NCBI RefSeq assembly: GCF_003576525.1
Contig: NZ_QWUA01000007.1
Location: forward strand, 60,911-124,910
DNA from: Rummeliibacillus sp. POC4
GTDB lineage: Bacteria; Bacillota; Bacilli; Bacillales_A; Planococcaceae
Direction of reading: 5' to 3'
DNA: 64,000 bases
Shown: positions 40,702 to 49,429 of the stretch, one piece after another
How positions within the stretch are numbered: the stretch's first letter is position 1
Layout: each line of letters starts with the position of its first letter
Translations under genes and position numbers: made by a program
Notes under the pieces: generated by a model
What the model was told of the DNA's origin: nothing
The model's database searches: none
Seen by the model: only the letters and a program-made list of their open reading frames with translations

Positions 40702-40989
40702 ATGAAAGAACTATTTCCTAAAGAACATGTAATGGGCTTTGTCGGTTCTCTTGTTTTAACACTCGCAGCACTAACCGTAGTGATGTTTAAAGGAATGTCT
40801 AACGGTGTTGCCATGACAGTTCTTCTTGTAACAGCAGCTGCACAAGCGCTTGTTCAATTAGTATTATTTATGCATATTGGTGAAACAGAAGATAAAAAAG
40901 CTTTATATACTACAATTATTTACTCAGTTGTAGTTGGTTTAATCACTGTGTTTGGTACATTGTTAGCCATGGTTTGGGGATATATGTAA
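40702..40989 (+). CDS. qoxD: Cytochrome aa3 quinol oxidase subunit IV
   Basis: A 95-aa protein with three helices and the COX4-type motif QALVQLVLFMHIGE. ATG 40702 with AAAGGAG upstream is the real start; the frame is open further upstream inside qoxC. It is the last gene of qoxABCD. Confidence 0.94.
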   Translation: MKELFPKEHVMGFVGSLVLTLAALTVVMFKGMSNGVAMTVLLVTAAAQALVQLVLFMHIGETEDKKALYTTIIYSVVVGLITVFGTLLAMVWGYM

Positions 40990-41005
40990 TACTGACAAAA
41001 TGAAG

Positions 41006-41040
41006 AAGCAGTCTAACATTTAGATGTTAGACTGCTTTTT
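41006..41040. terminator. Bidirectional terminator between qoxD and the TetR gene
   Basis: A 14-bp perfect stem (41006-41019 with 41024-41037) with a TTAG loop lies between convergent genes. Confidence 0.92.
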
Positions 41041-41876
41041 TACATTTCATCAGTAAATTGGTTGAGCAATACAGCCAACCATTTTAAATGATTGGTAGTC
41101 GTAAGATTTGATGCCATCCCTAATAAGATGGCTTTTCTTGGGGAATCTTTTTGTAATTCTTCAATGATCATATCAAAGGTGTCAATGAGAAAACTATTAT
41201 CTAGATAATTTTCTTTACAATTTTTAATTTCGTCAATAATGTTTTTCTTTTCAATACGTTGTACGTTTCGTGGATTATGTTCATACATTTCCTTTGTTAT
41301 CAGTGGAGGTACATTTGCCTCAACAAGTAGATCAATACGATTCACAAAGTATTTACTCAATTGATAATAATCAACTTTTTGTTTTTGCATAACTATGAAT
41401 TCAGCGTATCCTTTCATCATACTTCGAATACATATTAGTAAATCATATTGAGTTTCTTCTATTTTAGATTGATACACTTCTTTAAGAATCGTTAGGGTCA
41501 TGTGATCAGCAATTCTAAAATGATTATGAATTTTTTCTGAAACATTTTCATCTACAATTTTGATAAGTTCACGTATATGAGATGAGATAAAAGGTGAATT
41601 TTTTTCAAAAAAATGAAATGATAACATAAAGTATTGTGTTAATTTTTCTTTTGGGTCAACTTGTAGATTTAGTAGGTCCTGATATTTTGAAGTCATTTCT
41701 TGAATAATATACTCAACAATTGCAATTAGCAGTTCTTCTTTAGATTTAAATGAAAGATAAAATGCGCCTTTTGATATCCCACATGCATTTGTTATATCTT
41801 GTATGGATGTAGATGCTATTGATCGTTCAGATAAGATCTCTATGGATTTCTCAATAATTAGATCACGTTTAGACAT
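41040..41876 (-). CDS. TetR-family repressor of the divergent RND pump
   Basis: A 278-aa protein with an N-terminal TetR helix-turn-helix (IASTSIQDITNACGISKGAF near residues 21-40, then YLSFKSKEELLIAIVEYI) and a long ligand-binding part, longer than the usual 190-220 aa. ATG 41876 follows GAAAGAG; the open frame upstream runs through its own operator and is not expected to be translated. It is divergent from the RND pump and almost surely represses both genes through the two palindromes in between. Confidence 0.88.
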   Translation of the reverse strand: MSKRDLIIEKSIEILSERSIASTSIQDITNACGISKGAFYLSFKSKEELLIAIVEYIIQEMTSKYQDLLNLQVDPKEKLTQYFMLSFHFFEKNSPFISSHIRELIKIVDENVSEKIHNHFRIADHMTLTILKEVYQSKIEETQYDLLICIRSMMKGYAEFIVMQKQKVDYYQLSKYFVNRIDLLVEANVPPLITKEMYEHNPRNVQRIEKKNIIDEIKNCKENYLDNSFLIDTFDMIIEELQKDSPRKAILLGMASNLTTTNHLKWLAVLLNQFTDEM

Positions 41877-41913
41877 ATTTTCACTCTTTCTATGATTCTT
41901 ACTATAGTATAGT

Positions 41914-41968
41914 TTGACTTTTGACTTATTGGTCATTATTATATTGAATAGTGACCGATAAGTCAAAA
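41914..41968. promoter_or_regulatory. Double TetR operator overlapping two divergent promoters
   Basis: Two TGAC-N6-GTCA sites (41922-41935 and 41952-41965) lie 30 bp apart and form a 17-bp inverted repeat with one mismatch (41919-41935 with 41952-41968). The plus promoter is TTGACT (41914-41919), 17 nt, TATTAT (41937-41942). The minus promoter is TTGACT (41966-41961), 17 nt, TATAAT (41943-41938). Both overlap the operators. Confidence 0.75.
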
Positions 41969-41982
41969 AAGGACGGTGTAAA

Positions 41983-44900
41983 ATGAATTCGCTGATTAAA
42001 TTTGTTTTAAAAAATAAACTAGCTGTATGGCTTCTAACGATTATTGTGGCTGCTGCAGGCGTATATTCAGGAACAAAAATGAAGTTAGAAACTATACCAG
42101 ATATTACAGTTCCGATTGCTACTGTAACAACTGTCTATCCTGGAGCAACGCCACAACAAGTTGCTGATGATATTTCGATTCCTTTTGAAAAGGCAGTAAA
42201 CCATTTGAAAGGTGTTTCAGCTGTTTACTCCAATTCATATCAAAATGCTTCTAGTCTACAAATAGAATTTAAATATGAGACGGATATGAAAGAAGCAGTT
42301 AGTGATATAAAGGAAGCACTTGAAAAGGTAGAACTACCAGAAACAGCTCAAAAACCTACTGTAGATCGAGTGAATATTAATGCTTTTCCTGTTGTTGCGT
42401 TAAGTGTTGCCAATAAAGATCAATCTATAGCAGATTTAACAAAAACAACAGAAAATTATTTTGTACCAAAACTTGAGGGAGTAGATGGTGTTGCATCTGT
42501 AACAGTATCTGGTCAACAAGTAGAAAAAGTAGAGTTAACTTACGATCAAAAGAAATTAGCTAAATACGGTCTTACAGAAGACACTATTAAACAATATGTT
42601 CAAGCAATGGACACCCAAGTACCATTAGGTATGTTCCAATTCAAAGATGAGGAACAATCAGTTGTTGTTGATGGGAAAATGACAACAATAAAAGATTTGA
42701 AAAATTTAGAAATACCTGTAACGATGCAAAGTGCTTCTGCCAATGCACAAGCAGCTCAAGCACAGGCAAAAGCAGCTCAAGCAAATGTACAAGGAGCGGC
42801 AAGTGCAAAAGCTTTCCAACAAACTAAACCATTTGTGAAATTAGGGGAATTAGCATCTATTAAAGTCATTGGTGATGTAGAGTCAGTTTCGCGTACAAAT
42901 GGACAATCAGCTATTGCAGTTCAAGTTGTTAAATCTCAAGAAGCAAATACAGTTGATGTTGTAAATGATATTAAGGATGAAGCGAAGAAGTTTGAAAAAG
43001 AAAACAAAGGTATGGATATTGAGGTAACGCTCGATCAAGGACAACCGATAGAAGATTCTGTTCAAACGATGCTCGATAAGGCATTATTCGGGGCAATTTT
43101 CGCCGTTATCATTATTATGTTGTTCTTACGTAATGTTCGTTCAACTATTATTTCAATTATTTCAATTCCAATGTCATTATTAATTGCTGTTACTGTACTA
43201 AAACAAATGGATATTTCGTTGAATATGATGACATTAGGTGCGATGACAGTTGCGATTGGTCGGGTAATCGATGATTCAATTGTGGTTGTCGAAAATATCT
43301 ATCGAAGAATTTATCTAGAAGATGAAAAGTTACATGGGCGTGCTTTGATCAGAGAAGCAACTATTGAAATGTTCAAACCTATCTTATCTTCAACAATAGT
43401 CACAATTGCGGTATTCTTACCACTTGGTCTAGTAGGTGGCATGGTAGGTGAATTATTCTTACCGTTTGGTTTAACAATGGCGTTTGCATTAATCGCATCC
43501 CTAATTGTCGCGATTACAATTGTTCCAGTTTTAGCGCATACATTGTTTAAAAAAGAGTTATATGGTAACAAAAAAACGAAAAAAGAAGAACATGGTAAAT
43601 TATCGAGAGGTTATAAACGTATTTTATCATGGGTATTAGATCATAAATGGACCACATCTATTATTTCGATAGTAATTTTAGTCGCAAGCTTATTCTTAAC
43701 TCCTCTCGTTGGTTTTAGTTTCTTACCAGATGACCAACAAAAAATGGTGTACTTAACATACACACCTGAACCTGGTGAAACACGAGACAAAGTCATTGAT
43801 GATGTAGAAGTTATTGAAAAAATGATTATGGACAAAAAAGATGTTAAAACAGTTCAATCTTCAATTGGTGGATCTAATCCAATGATGCCTGGTGCATCGA
43901 ATGGTGCATTAGTTTATGTTATCTATGATACAGATACAGAAAACTTTGGCGATGTAAAAGAAAAACTTATTAAAGAAGTTCTTGCTGTCAATCAAAAAGG
44001 TACTTGGAAGAGCCAAGATTTCACATCTACAGGATCAAGTAACGAACTCTCTTACTCTGTTTATGGTAATACGGTTGAAGATATTAGACCGGTTATAAAA
44101 GACATTGAAAAATTAATGAAGAAACAAGATAACTTAAAAGATGTTAAAACTTCACTTGCTGAGAACTATGCAGAAAAAACATTAGTAATTGACCAAGATA
44201 AAGTTAAAGCTCTAGGGTTGACAACTGGCCAAATTGCAATGGCGATTAATCCAAATACACAAACAGAAGTTTTAACCACTGTAACTAAGGATGGTAAAGA
44301 ACTAGATGTGAATGTGCATAAGGAAGCCGCATCCCCTGAAAAGTTCCAAGAAGTTTTAAATGAAGAACTTGAAACACCAGTAGGTAAAAAAGTAAAAGTA
44401 TCTGATGTTGTGAAAGTAAAAGAGGGAACTACATCAACTCAAGTTAACCGTAGTAAAGGTAAAATTTATGCAAATGTTACCGCTACTGTAACGTCAAAAG
44501 ATATTACAAAAGCATCTTCAGCAGTTCAAAAAGATATTGATAAATTAGACATACCGAATAATGTCAATGTCGATACCGGTGGCGTTGCAGAAGATATGAA
44601 TGAAGCCTTCTCTAAATTAGGTTTAGCAATCGCTGCAGCAATTGCCATTGTTTACTTCACGCTAGTTGTTACATTTGGTGAAGGTTTAGCACCATTTGCA
44701 ATCCTATTCTCACTACCATTTACAGTGATTGGTGCACTTGTTGCCTTGTATATTTCAGGTGAAACAATTAGTGTATCCTCTCTGATTGGATTATTAATGT
44801 TAATAGGTATTGTTGTAACCAACGCCATTGTATTAGTCGATCGTATCATCCATATGGAACATGCAGGTATGACCATGCGTGAAGCAATATTAGAAGCAGG

Positions 44901-45132
44901 TGCAACACGTTTACGACCAATTCTAATGACAGCTATCGCAACAATTGGTGCGTTAATCCCATTAGCAATCGGTGCTGAAGGTGGCGGCCTTATTTCTAAA
45001 GGCGTAGGGGTTACTGTTATTGGTGGATTAATCAGTTCTACAATTTTAACATTAGTAATTGTACCTTTAGTATACGAATTGATTTCTAAAATCTTGAAGA
45101 AAGACCGTGCACACGAGAATAAAGAAGACTAA
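41983..45132 (+). CDS. RND-superfamily efflux permease (SwrC/AcrB-like)
   Basis: A 1049-aa HAE1-type exporter with 12 helices. IPDITVPIATVTTVYPGATP near residue 39, the TM4 region GAMTVAIGRVIDDSIVVVEN near 415 and the second-half repeat LIGIVVTNAIVLVDRIIHME near 945 show the duplicated RND layout with charged proton-relay residues. It resembles Gram-positive SwrC/YerP pumps for surfactants and lipophilic drugs. No membrane-fusion or outer-membrane partner is encoded nearby, as expected in a monoderm. A low-complexity Ala/Gln stretch at about residues 248-277 is unusual. It is controlled by the divergent TetR gene. Confidence 0.92.
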   Translation: MNSLIKFVLKNKLAVWLLTIIVAAAGVYSGTKMKLETIPDITVPIATVTTVYPGATPQQVADDISIPFEKAVNHLKGVSAVYSNSYQNASSLQIEFKYETDMKEAVSDIKEALEKVELPETAQKPTVDRVNINAFPVVALSVANKDQSIADLTKTTENYFVPKLEGVDGVASVTVSGQQVEKVELTYDQKKLAKYGLTEDTIKQYVQAMDTQVPLGMFQFKDEEQSVVVDGKMTTIKDLKNLEIPVTMQSASANAQAAQAQAKAAQANVQGAASAKAFQQTKPFVKLGELASIKVIGDVESVSRTNGQSAIAVQVVKSQEANTVDVVNDIKDEAKKFEKENKGMDIEVTLDQGQPIEDSVQTMLDKALFGAIFAVIIIMLFLRNVRSTIISIISIPMSLLIAVTVLKQMDISLNMMTLGAMTVAIGRVIDDSIVVVENIYRRIYLEDEKLHGRALIREATIEMFKPILSSTIVTIAVFLPLGLVGGMVGELFLPFGLTMAFALIASLIVAITIVPVLAHTLFKKELYGNKKTKKEEHGKLSRGYKRILSWVLDHKWTTSIISIVILVASLFLTPLVGFSFLPDDQQKMVYLTYTPEPGETRDKVIDDVEVIEKMIMDKKDVKTVQSSIGGSNPMMPGASNGALVYVIYDTDTENFGDVKEKLIKEVLAVNQKGTWKSQDFTSTGSSNELSYSVYGNTVEDIRPVIKDIEKLMKKQDNLKDVKTSLAENYAEKTLVIDQDKVKALGLTTGQIAMAINPNTQTEVLTTVTKDGKELDVNVHKEAASPEKFQEVLNEELETPVGKKVKVSDVVKVKEGTTSTQVNRSKGKIYANVTATVTSKDITKASSAVQKDIDKLDIPNNVNVDTGGVAEDMNEAFSKLGLAIAAAIAIVYFTLVVTFGEGLAPFAILFSLPFTVIGALVALYISGETISVSSLIGLLMLIGIVVTNAIVLVDRIIHMEHAGMTMREAILEAGATRLRPILMTAIATIGALIPLAIGAEGGGLISKGVGVTVIGGLISSTILTLVIVPLVYELISKILKKDRAHENKED

Positions 45133-45152
45133 AATATATACCAATAAATCAC

Positions 45153-45194
45153 AAGTCAGTTTTTGTAGAATATTCTACAAAGACTGGCTTTTTT
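45153..45194 (+). terminator. Terminator after the RND pump gene
   Basis: AGTCAGT pairs with ACTGGCT, continuing through TTGTAGAAT/ATTCTACAA, followed by T6. Confidence 0.85.
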
Positions 45195-45282
45195 ATATCA
45201 GTCTTTTAGAAGAAATAAACTAGACAAATTTAGAATATTTTGATAAATTGTACTATATTAGTATGGGATGGGGTGTTCTGTT

Positions 45283-45726
45283 ATGCAACAGAGAGGGTTG
45301 AAATATTTGAAAATTTTAAGCCAAGTAGCATTCTTATATGTATTATCTGAGTGTGGAAAATTGCTGATGGGAGCTTTACATATTAAATTTCCGGGGAGTA
45401 TTGTAGGACTAATCTTATTGTTTGTGTTACTTGCTACAAAAATAATTCCTGAGAGTTGGATTTCCAGCGGAGCTGAAACATTACTAGCGTATATGACATT
45501 GTTTTTTATTCCAGTAACAGTAGGAATTGTAGATTATCCAGAGCTTATTTCTTGGCAGGGGCTCATTATTATTGGAATTATCTTAGTTAGTACAATACTG
45601 TCTATTGTTGCATCAGGAAGAGCTACGCAATTAGTTGAAAATCATATAGAAAAGCAATCAGAAAATTTAGTAGAACCTATTGTGGAAACGACTATTGAAA
45701 AAATACAACAAAAAGGGGAGTTATAA
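45283..45726 (+). CDS. CidA/LrgA-family holin-like protein
   Basis: A 147-aa membrane protein with four helices and the family motif FPGSIVGLILLFVLLATKII near residue 40. CidA/LrgA proteins are holin-like and act on murein hydrolase activity, autolysis and export of small metabolites. ATG 45283 follows GGGGTG at a good distance; an in-frame ATG at 45268 is less suitable. The C-terminus is unusually charged (Glu/Ile-rich tail from about residue 117). It is paired with the LrgB-like gene 1 nt downstream. Confidence 0.88.
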   Translation: MQQRGLKYLKILSQVAFLYVLSECGKLLMGALHIKFPGSIVGLILLFVLLATKIIPESWISSGAETLLAYMTLFFIPVTVGIVDYPELISWQGLIIIGIILVSTILSIVASGRATQLVENHIEKQSENLVEPIVETTIEKIQQKGEL

Positions 45727-45727
45727 A

Positions 45728-46405
45728 ATGATAGCGATAACCGTTTGTGTGGCAACATTACTTGTGTTTTTTCTGATGAAAAAGGTTTATACGCATTTTT
45801 ATCATCCTATCCTTTTCCCTGTATTTACAAGTGCGATTATTATCGTCAGTGTATTATTAGTATTCCAGATTCCGTATGAAACATATATGATAGGAGGACA
45901 ATGGATTGATCGGCTTCTTGGGCCTACAGTGGTAAGTTTAGCTTTGCCATTGTATAGACAACGAGAGCTTATTATTAAGAATTATAAAGCAATCTTAACA
46001 GGAATCGGATCAGCGTTATTTTGTGGTATTGCTATTGTAATAGCACTTGCAGGTGTATTACATCTAAAAAATGAGTATTTAATGACGCTTATTCCAAAAT
46101 CTATAACATCACCAGTTGCAATGCAGATTAGTAAAGTGATAGATGGGAATCCTACACTAGCTGCAGTATTTGTAATTATAACTGGAATAATTGGTGCAAT
46201 CATTGGTCCATTCATCTATAAAATTTGTAAAATTGAAACGCCAATTGCAAAGGGTGTCTCTATGGGAAGTAGTGCTCATGGAATAGGTGTTGGAAAATTA
46301 ACAGAATATGGTGAAAAGACATTATCTATGGGATCTGTATCGATGACATTAACGGCCGTATTGGGTTCAATAATATTACCTTTATTTGTCATAATATTTT
46401 TTTAG
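45728..46405 (+). CDS. CidB/LrgB-family membrane protein
   Basis: A 225-aa protein with about six to seven helices. IPKSITSPVAMQISKVIDGN near residue 138 and KGVSMGSSAHGIGVGKLTEY near 175 are hallmark LrgB motifs. ATG 45728 has AGGGGAG upstream, and the gene is coupled to the CidA/LrgA gene. Together they form a holin-like or metabolite-export pair. Which paralogue (Cid or Lrg, YwbHG or YsbAB) it represents cannot be decided, and no LytSR or LysR regulator is adjacent. Confidence 0.88.
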   Translation: MIAITVCVATLLVFFLMKKVYTHFYHPILFPVFTSAIIIVSVLLVFQIPYETYMIGGQWIDRLLGPTVVSLALPLYRQRELIIKNYKAILTGIGSALFCGIAIVIALAGVLHLKNEYLMTLIPKSITSPVAMQISKVIDGNPTLAAVFVIITGIIGAIIGPFIYKICKIETPIAKGVSMGSSAHGIGVGKLTEYGEKTLSMGSVSMTLTAVLGSIILPLFVIIFF

Positions 46406-46529
46406 AATAAAGTCATTTCCCAGGGAATATACTATTTATTAATAACGAAAAGTTGCAGACCTTTCGCTATACAGTTTACAATATTAATGAAGTCTCAATA
46501 TTTAATATTATGAAGAGGTGGCTTGCCAT

Positions 46530-46820
46530 ATGGAATACTCATACCCATTTTCAACAGAGTGGTCTACTGATGAAATTGTTGATGTAATCGCATTTTTTCA
46601 AACAATTGAAAAGGCATATGAAAAAGGTGTAAAACGAGAAGAAGTATTATCGAAATATCGTAGATTTAAAGAAATTGTTCCATCTATGGCAGAAGAAAAA
46701 ACAATTTTTCGCGATTTTGAAGATGAAAGTGGTTATGGAAGCTACGAGATTGTTAAACAGACAAAAACAAGTCAAAATGGTACAATTATTAAAGGAACAA
46801 CAGTGAAACGTAGAAGATAA
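46530..46820 (+). CDS. yktA: UPF0223 protein
   Basis: A 96-aa small acidic protein. MEYSYPFSTEWSTDEIVDVI and FFQTIEKAYEKGVKREEVL match the UPF0223/YktA family as recalled from B. subtilis. ATG 46530 follows GAGGTGG; a GTG at 46518 is less likely. The function is unknown. It is convergent with yktB, the same neighbourhood as in B. subtilis. Confidence 0.9.
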   Translation: MEYSYPFSTEWSTDEIVDVIAFFQTIEKAYEKGVKREEVLSKYRRFKEIVPSMAEEKTIFRDFEDESGYGSYEIVKQTKTSQNGTIIKGTTVKRRR

Positions 46821-46821
46821 C

Positions 46822-46868
46822 AAAAAGCAATCGGTCTGCTCAAAAAAGAGAATTACCGATTGCTTTTT
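46822..46868. terminator. Bidirectional terminator between yktA and yktB
   Basis: A 14-bp perfect stem (46822-46835 with 46855-46868) between convergent genes. Confidence 0.9.
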
Positions 46869-46870
46869 CG

Positions 46871-47497
46871 CTACACATTTACCATTGTTTTGTAAATAGG
46901 CAATAATGCATCAAATGTTTCTTCTACTGTTGTCGCGAATTCTTCCGCGGATAGATTAACAGCTTGTTCTCTAGGGATTTGAATGCCGATCATAAACTCG
47001 CCTTTTTTAACATCTCGTAGTCGTTCCAAAAGTTTTTCAAGTGAACCATCTGTTATTGCGTCACTTAATGAAATGCCATTTGGATCAAAATGGTCGCCAG
47101 AAATATAAAAATCACCTGGAACTTCGCTGAAAATATTCAGATTTTTCAATAAACTATTTGCTATTTCTTTCTTTGTTGGAGCTTCGTAAATAGAGCATAA
47201 TATGATAAAAATATGCGTTTTAAAAAGTCCAATTTCAAAATGAGGAAGTGCTTTATAGCCTCTTTTATTTGGTGCGAAAGCAACCCAACTATCGATGGGA
47301 GGATTTACTTTACGTCTTGCATGTTTTGCAACATGCGGGAAAAATTCTTCACCCGTTTTAACTGAAAAGTATGTACTATATGTTGTTCCTAATTCTTCAA
47401 ATTTAGGGCGTACATGCTTGATAAGCTCTGACATTCGTTCTTCAAGACCAGGCGTTGTAAAAACATCAAAGTCTTGGTTAGTCCATTTTACAGTCAC
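46871..47497 (-). CDS. yktB: UPF0637 protein
   Basis: A 208-aa protein of the DUF1054/UPF0637 family. HVAKHARRKVNPPIDSWVAF near residue 51, RGYKALPHFEIGLF and GIQIPREQAVNL near 170 are family marks. GTG 47497 with AAAGGAG upstream is the likely start; an in-frame ATG at 47518 has no ribosome site. The function is unknown. Confidence 0.88.
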   Translation of the reverse strand: MTVKWTNQDFDVFTTPGLEERMSELIKHVRPKFEELGTTYSTYFSVKTGEEFFPHVAKHARRKVNPPIDSWVAFAPNKRGYKALPHFEIGLFKTHIFIILCSIYEAPTKKEIANSLLKNLNIFSEVPGDFYISGDHFDPNGISLSDAITDGSLEKLLERLRDVKKGEFMIGIQIPREQAVNLSAEEFATTVEETFDALLPIYKTMVNV

Positions 47498-47660
47498 TTT
47501 TTTTCTCTCCTTTTTCAACTTTATGTTTATTTTATTTCAAAAATGGGAAAAAATCTTGTAGAAGGACTTACCAAACGTAATAAAGTGAATATAATGTAGA
47601 AAATGGTCAGAAAATTCTATTTTCTGATGTTGAACCTCAAATTTTAAGGAGTTGATTTGC

Positions 47661-47858
47661 ATGAAACAAGTCGTTCATATCATTCGTAAAGTTGATTTTG
47701 AAAAGCAATATATTAAAGGACTCCATCTTGAAGTGGATTATGAATTAGCTACTTTATTTGATGCAATGCAATTGAATGATGCAAAACAAATTGCTCAAAG
47801 TAAGGCGAGGTTAGCTGAAATTCATATGGAACTGGAGGCATTTCATGCGTTCGCCTAG
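47661..47858 (+). CDS. Small protein of unknown function between yktB and suhB
   Basis: A 65-aa protein after AAGGAG (9-nt spacer) with its own terminator. It starts MKQVVHIIRKVDFEKQYI and is probably two helices with no Cys, membrane helix or known motif. In B. subtilis a small gene (ykzI) occupies this place, so it may be the counterpart by synteny; I cannot confirm similarity. A TTG at 47652 is a less likely start. Confidence 0.7.
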   Translation: MKQVVHIIRKVDFEKQYIKGLHLEVDYELATLFDAMQLNDAKQIAQSKARLAEIHMELEAFHAFA

Positions 47859-47881
47859 AGAAACCTCAAATATTTTAACAT

Positions 47882-47920
47882 GACACTTGCTTTTCATTAT
47901 GAGAAGCAGGTGTCTTTTTT
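47882..47920 (+). terminator. Terminator before suhB
   Basis: GACACTTGCTT (47882-47892) pairs with AAGCAGGTGTC (47904-47914) with one wobble, followed by T6. Confidence 0.85.
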
Positions 47921-47974
47921 GTTATAATGAAAAGAATAACAATAACTCTGTATTTTGGGGAAGGTGTGGTAACG

Positions 47975-48766
47975 ATGGGGATTGCTGAAGTTCATCAATT
48001 TGCAAAGTCAATTATAATAGAAGCAGGAGAACGTATCCGGCATTCATTTTCAGAAAAGTGGAAAATTGAAACAAAAGCTGATGCCAATGATTTAGTAACC
48101 AATATAGATCGAGAAACTGAAGTATTTTTTATACAAAAGATTAAAGAGTTCGATCCCTCCTACAAAATTTTAGGTGAAGAAGGAATGGGGGAGAAGATTG
48201 ATTCACTTGAAGGGGTTGTTTGGATAGTCGACCCAATTGATGGGACTATGAATTTTATTCGACAACATCGAAACTTTGCTATTTCAGTTGGTATTTATAT
48301 GAATGGAATAGGGAAACTTGGATATATATATGATGTGATGAGAAATCAGATGTACTACGCAATTGAAGGTAAGGGTGCTTTTATGAATGATGTACCATTA
48401 AAACCACTCAAACCAATTTCGTTAGATAAATCAATCATTGGCGTAAATGCAGTTTGGGTAACTCCAAATAAGAGAATCGAGCATGAACCTATGATAGAGC
48501 TTATTCGGAAGGTTAGAGGGACAAGATCTTATGGTTCTGCATCGTTAGAAATTGCATCAGTTGCAAGTGGAAGAATGGATGCCTATCTATCATTACGGTT
48601 ATCTCCTTGGGATATTGCCGGTGGTGCAGTAATTGCCAATGAAGTAGGAGCAATTGCGAGTAATCTAGTAAACAAACCGATTAATCTGTTAAAACAAGAT
48701 GGATTTATTATTGCAAATCCTTCTATTCATGAGGAAATTATTGAACATTATATTAAATTAAAATAG
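47975..48766 (+). CDS. suhB: Inositol monophosphatase family phosphatase
   Basis: A 263-aa Mg2+-dependent phosphatase. The metal-binding motifs are LGEEG near residue 67, WIVDPIDGTMNFIRQ near 85 and LSPWDIAGGAVIANEVGAI near 208. It probably hydrolyses inositol or related sugar monophosphates; in B. subtilis the syntenic gene is yktC (suhB). ATG 47975 fits AAGGTG upstream and avoids the preceding terminator, in which an ATG at 47927 would lie too close. Confidence 0.92.
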   Translation: MGIAEVHQFAKSIIIEAGERIRHSFSEKWKIETKADANDLVTNIDRETEVFFIQKIKEFDPSYKILGEEGMGEKIDSLEGVVWIVDPIDGTMNFIRQHRNFAISVGIYMNGIGKLGYIYDVMRNQMYYAIEGKGAFMNDVPLKPLKPISLDKSIIGVNAVWVTPNKRIEHEPMIELIRKVRGTRSYGSASLEIASVASGRMDAYLSLRLSPWDIAGGAVIANEVGAIASNLVNKPINLLKQDGFIIANPSIHEEIIEHYIKLK

Positions 48767-48777
48767 TATTCTAAAAA

Positions 48778-48818
48778 AAGAGATTGTCCCAAAGCAATTA
48801 ATTGGGGCAATCTCTTTT
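48778..48818 (+). terminator. Terminator after suhB
   Basis: AAGAGATTG with following CCC pairs with GGGGCAATCTCTT (one-nt bulge), followed by TT. Confidence 0.8.
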
Positions 48819-48833
48819 ATATATTGATGCTAC

Positions 48834-49065
48834 TAGACACTCGAGGTCGCTTCGACTTCTCGGTCGAAAGCTGAAAAGATGCTTTCGATTCGAAGTCTCC
48901 AGCGCAAGTCGTGTCTAAACGAGCCGCTTCCGCTTTTATTATATCCAGCTCCATGCGCTAGCCCTTCGAGTCGTTTCGGTCTCTCGGTCGAAAGCTGGAA
49001 AGATGCTTTCGATTCGAGCCCTCCAACGCACTTCAGGGCTAAACGAGCGCATTCCGCTTTTATTA
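48834..49065. repeat. Two tandem copies of a structured intergenic repeat
   Basis: Two units of about 105 nt (about 48834-48941 and 48959-49065) are clearly related. Each has the same 8-bp hairpin TCGAAAGC/GCTTTCGA (48864-48871 with 48881-48888; 48988-48995 with 49005-49012) and the same 3' end (TAAACGAGC, then TTCCGCTTTTATTA). The outer arms differ in sequence but pair within each copy: TAGACAC with GTGTCTA in copy 1, TAGCCCT with AGGGCTA in copy 2. The region is richer in GC than its surroundings. It resembles intergenic repeats seen in many Bacillales genomes. Copy 2 runs into the stop codon of ylaF. Confidence 0.8.
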
Positions 49066-49248
49066 CAATAATCCTTTGTCGCGGAATTGGCGTTTTGTTT
49101 TAAATGCTAATCCAAAGACGACACAAACTGCTATAATACCACCAATAATACCTAAAATACTACTAGCAGCGATTGCATATCCGATTGAACACATGGCTAA
49201 AATTCCTGCTAATGCAAAGATAGCCATGACGATTTTTGCTTTATTCAT
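49063..49248 (-). CDS. ylaF: Small membrane protein YlaF
   Basis: A 61-aa protein with two membrane helices (about 5-27 and 31-48) and a basic C-terminus. It starts after GGAGG and sits divergently from typA as ylaF does in B. subtilis. The function is unknown. Its stop codon lies inside the end of the intergenic repeat. Confidence 0.8.
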   Translation of the reverse strand: MNKAKIVMAIFALAGILAMCSIGYAIAASSILGIIGGIIAVCVVFGLAFKTKRQFRDKGLL

Positions 49249-49429
49249 TATAATCCTCCAAAAAAATATTTGTTATAATTCTATTGTCAAACGAAATAAT
49301 AAGATTATCAAGGATTTCATGACTAATAAATAAAAAAGTTGAAAAAGTAAGTGAAAAAAAGACAATTCCCTGTTTTTTATGTTATAATAGCAAAGTTATG
49401 GACTCGAAAAAAGAATGTGGAGTGGAACA

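Noticed and set aside
48879..49103. Plus-strand frame of 74 codons inside the intergenic repeat
   Set aside because: It results from the repeat, which has no stop in that frame; there is no ribosome site and it overlaps ylaF in antisense.
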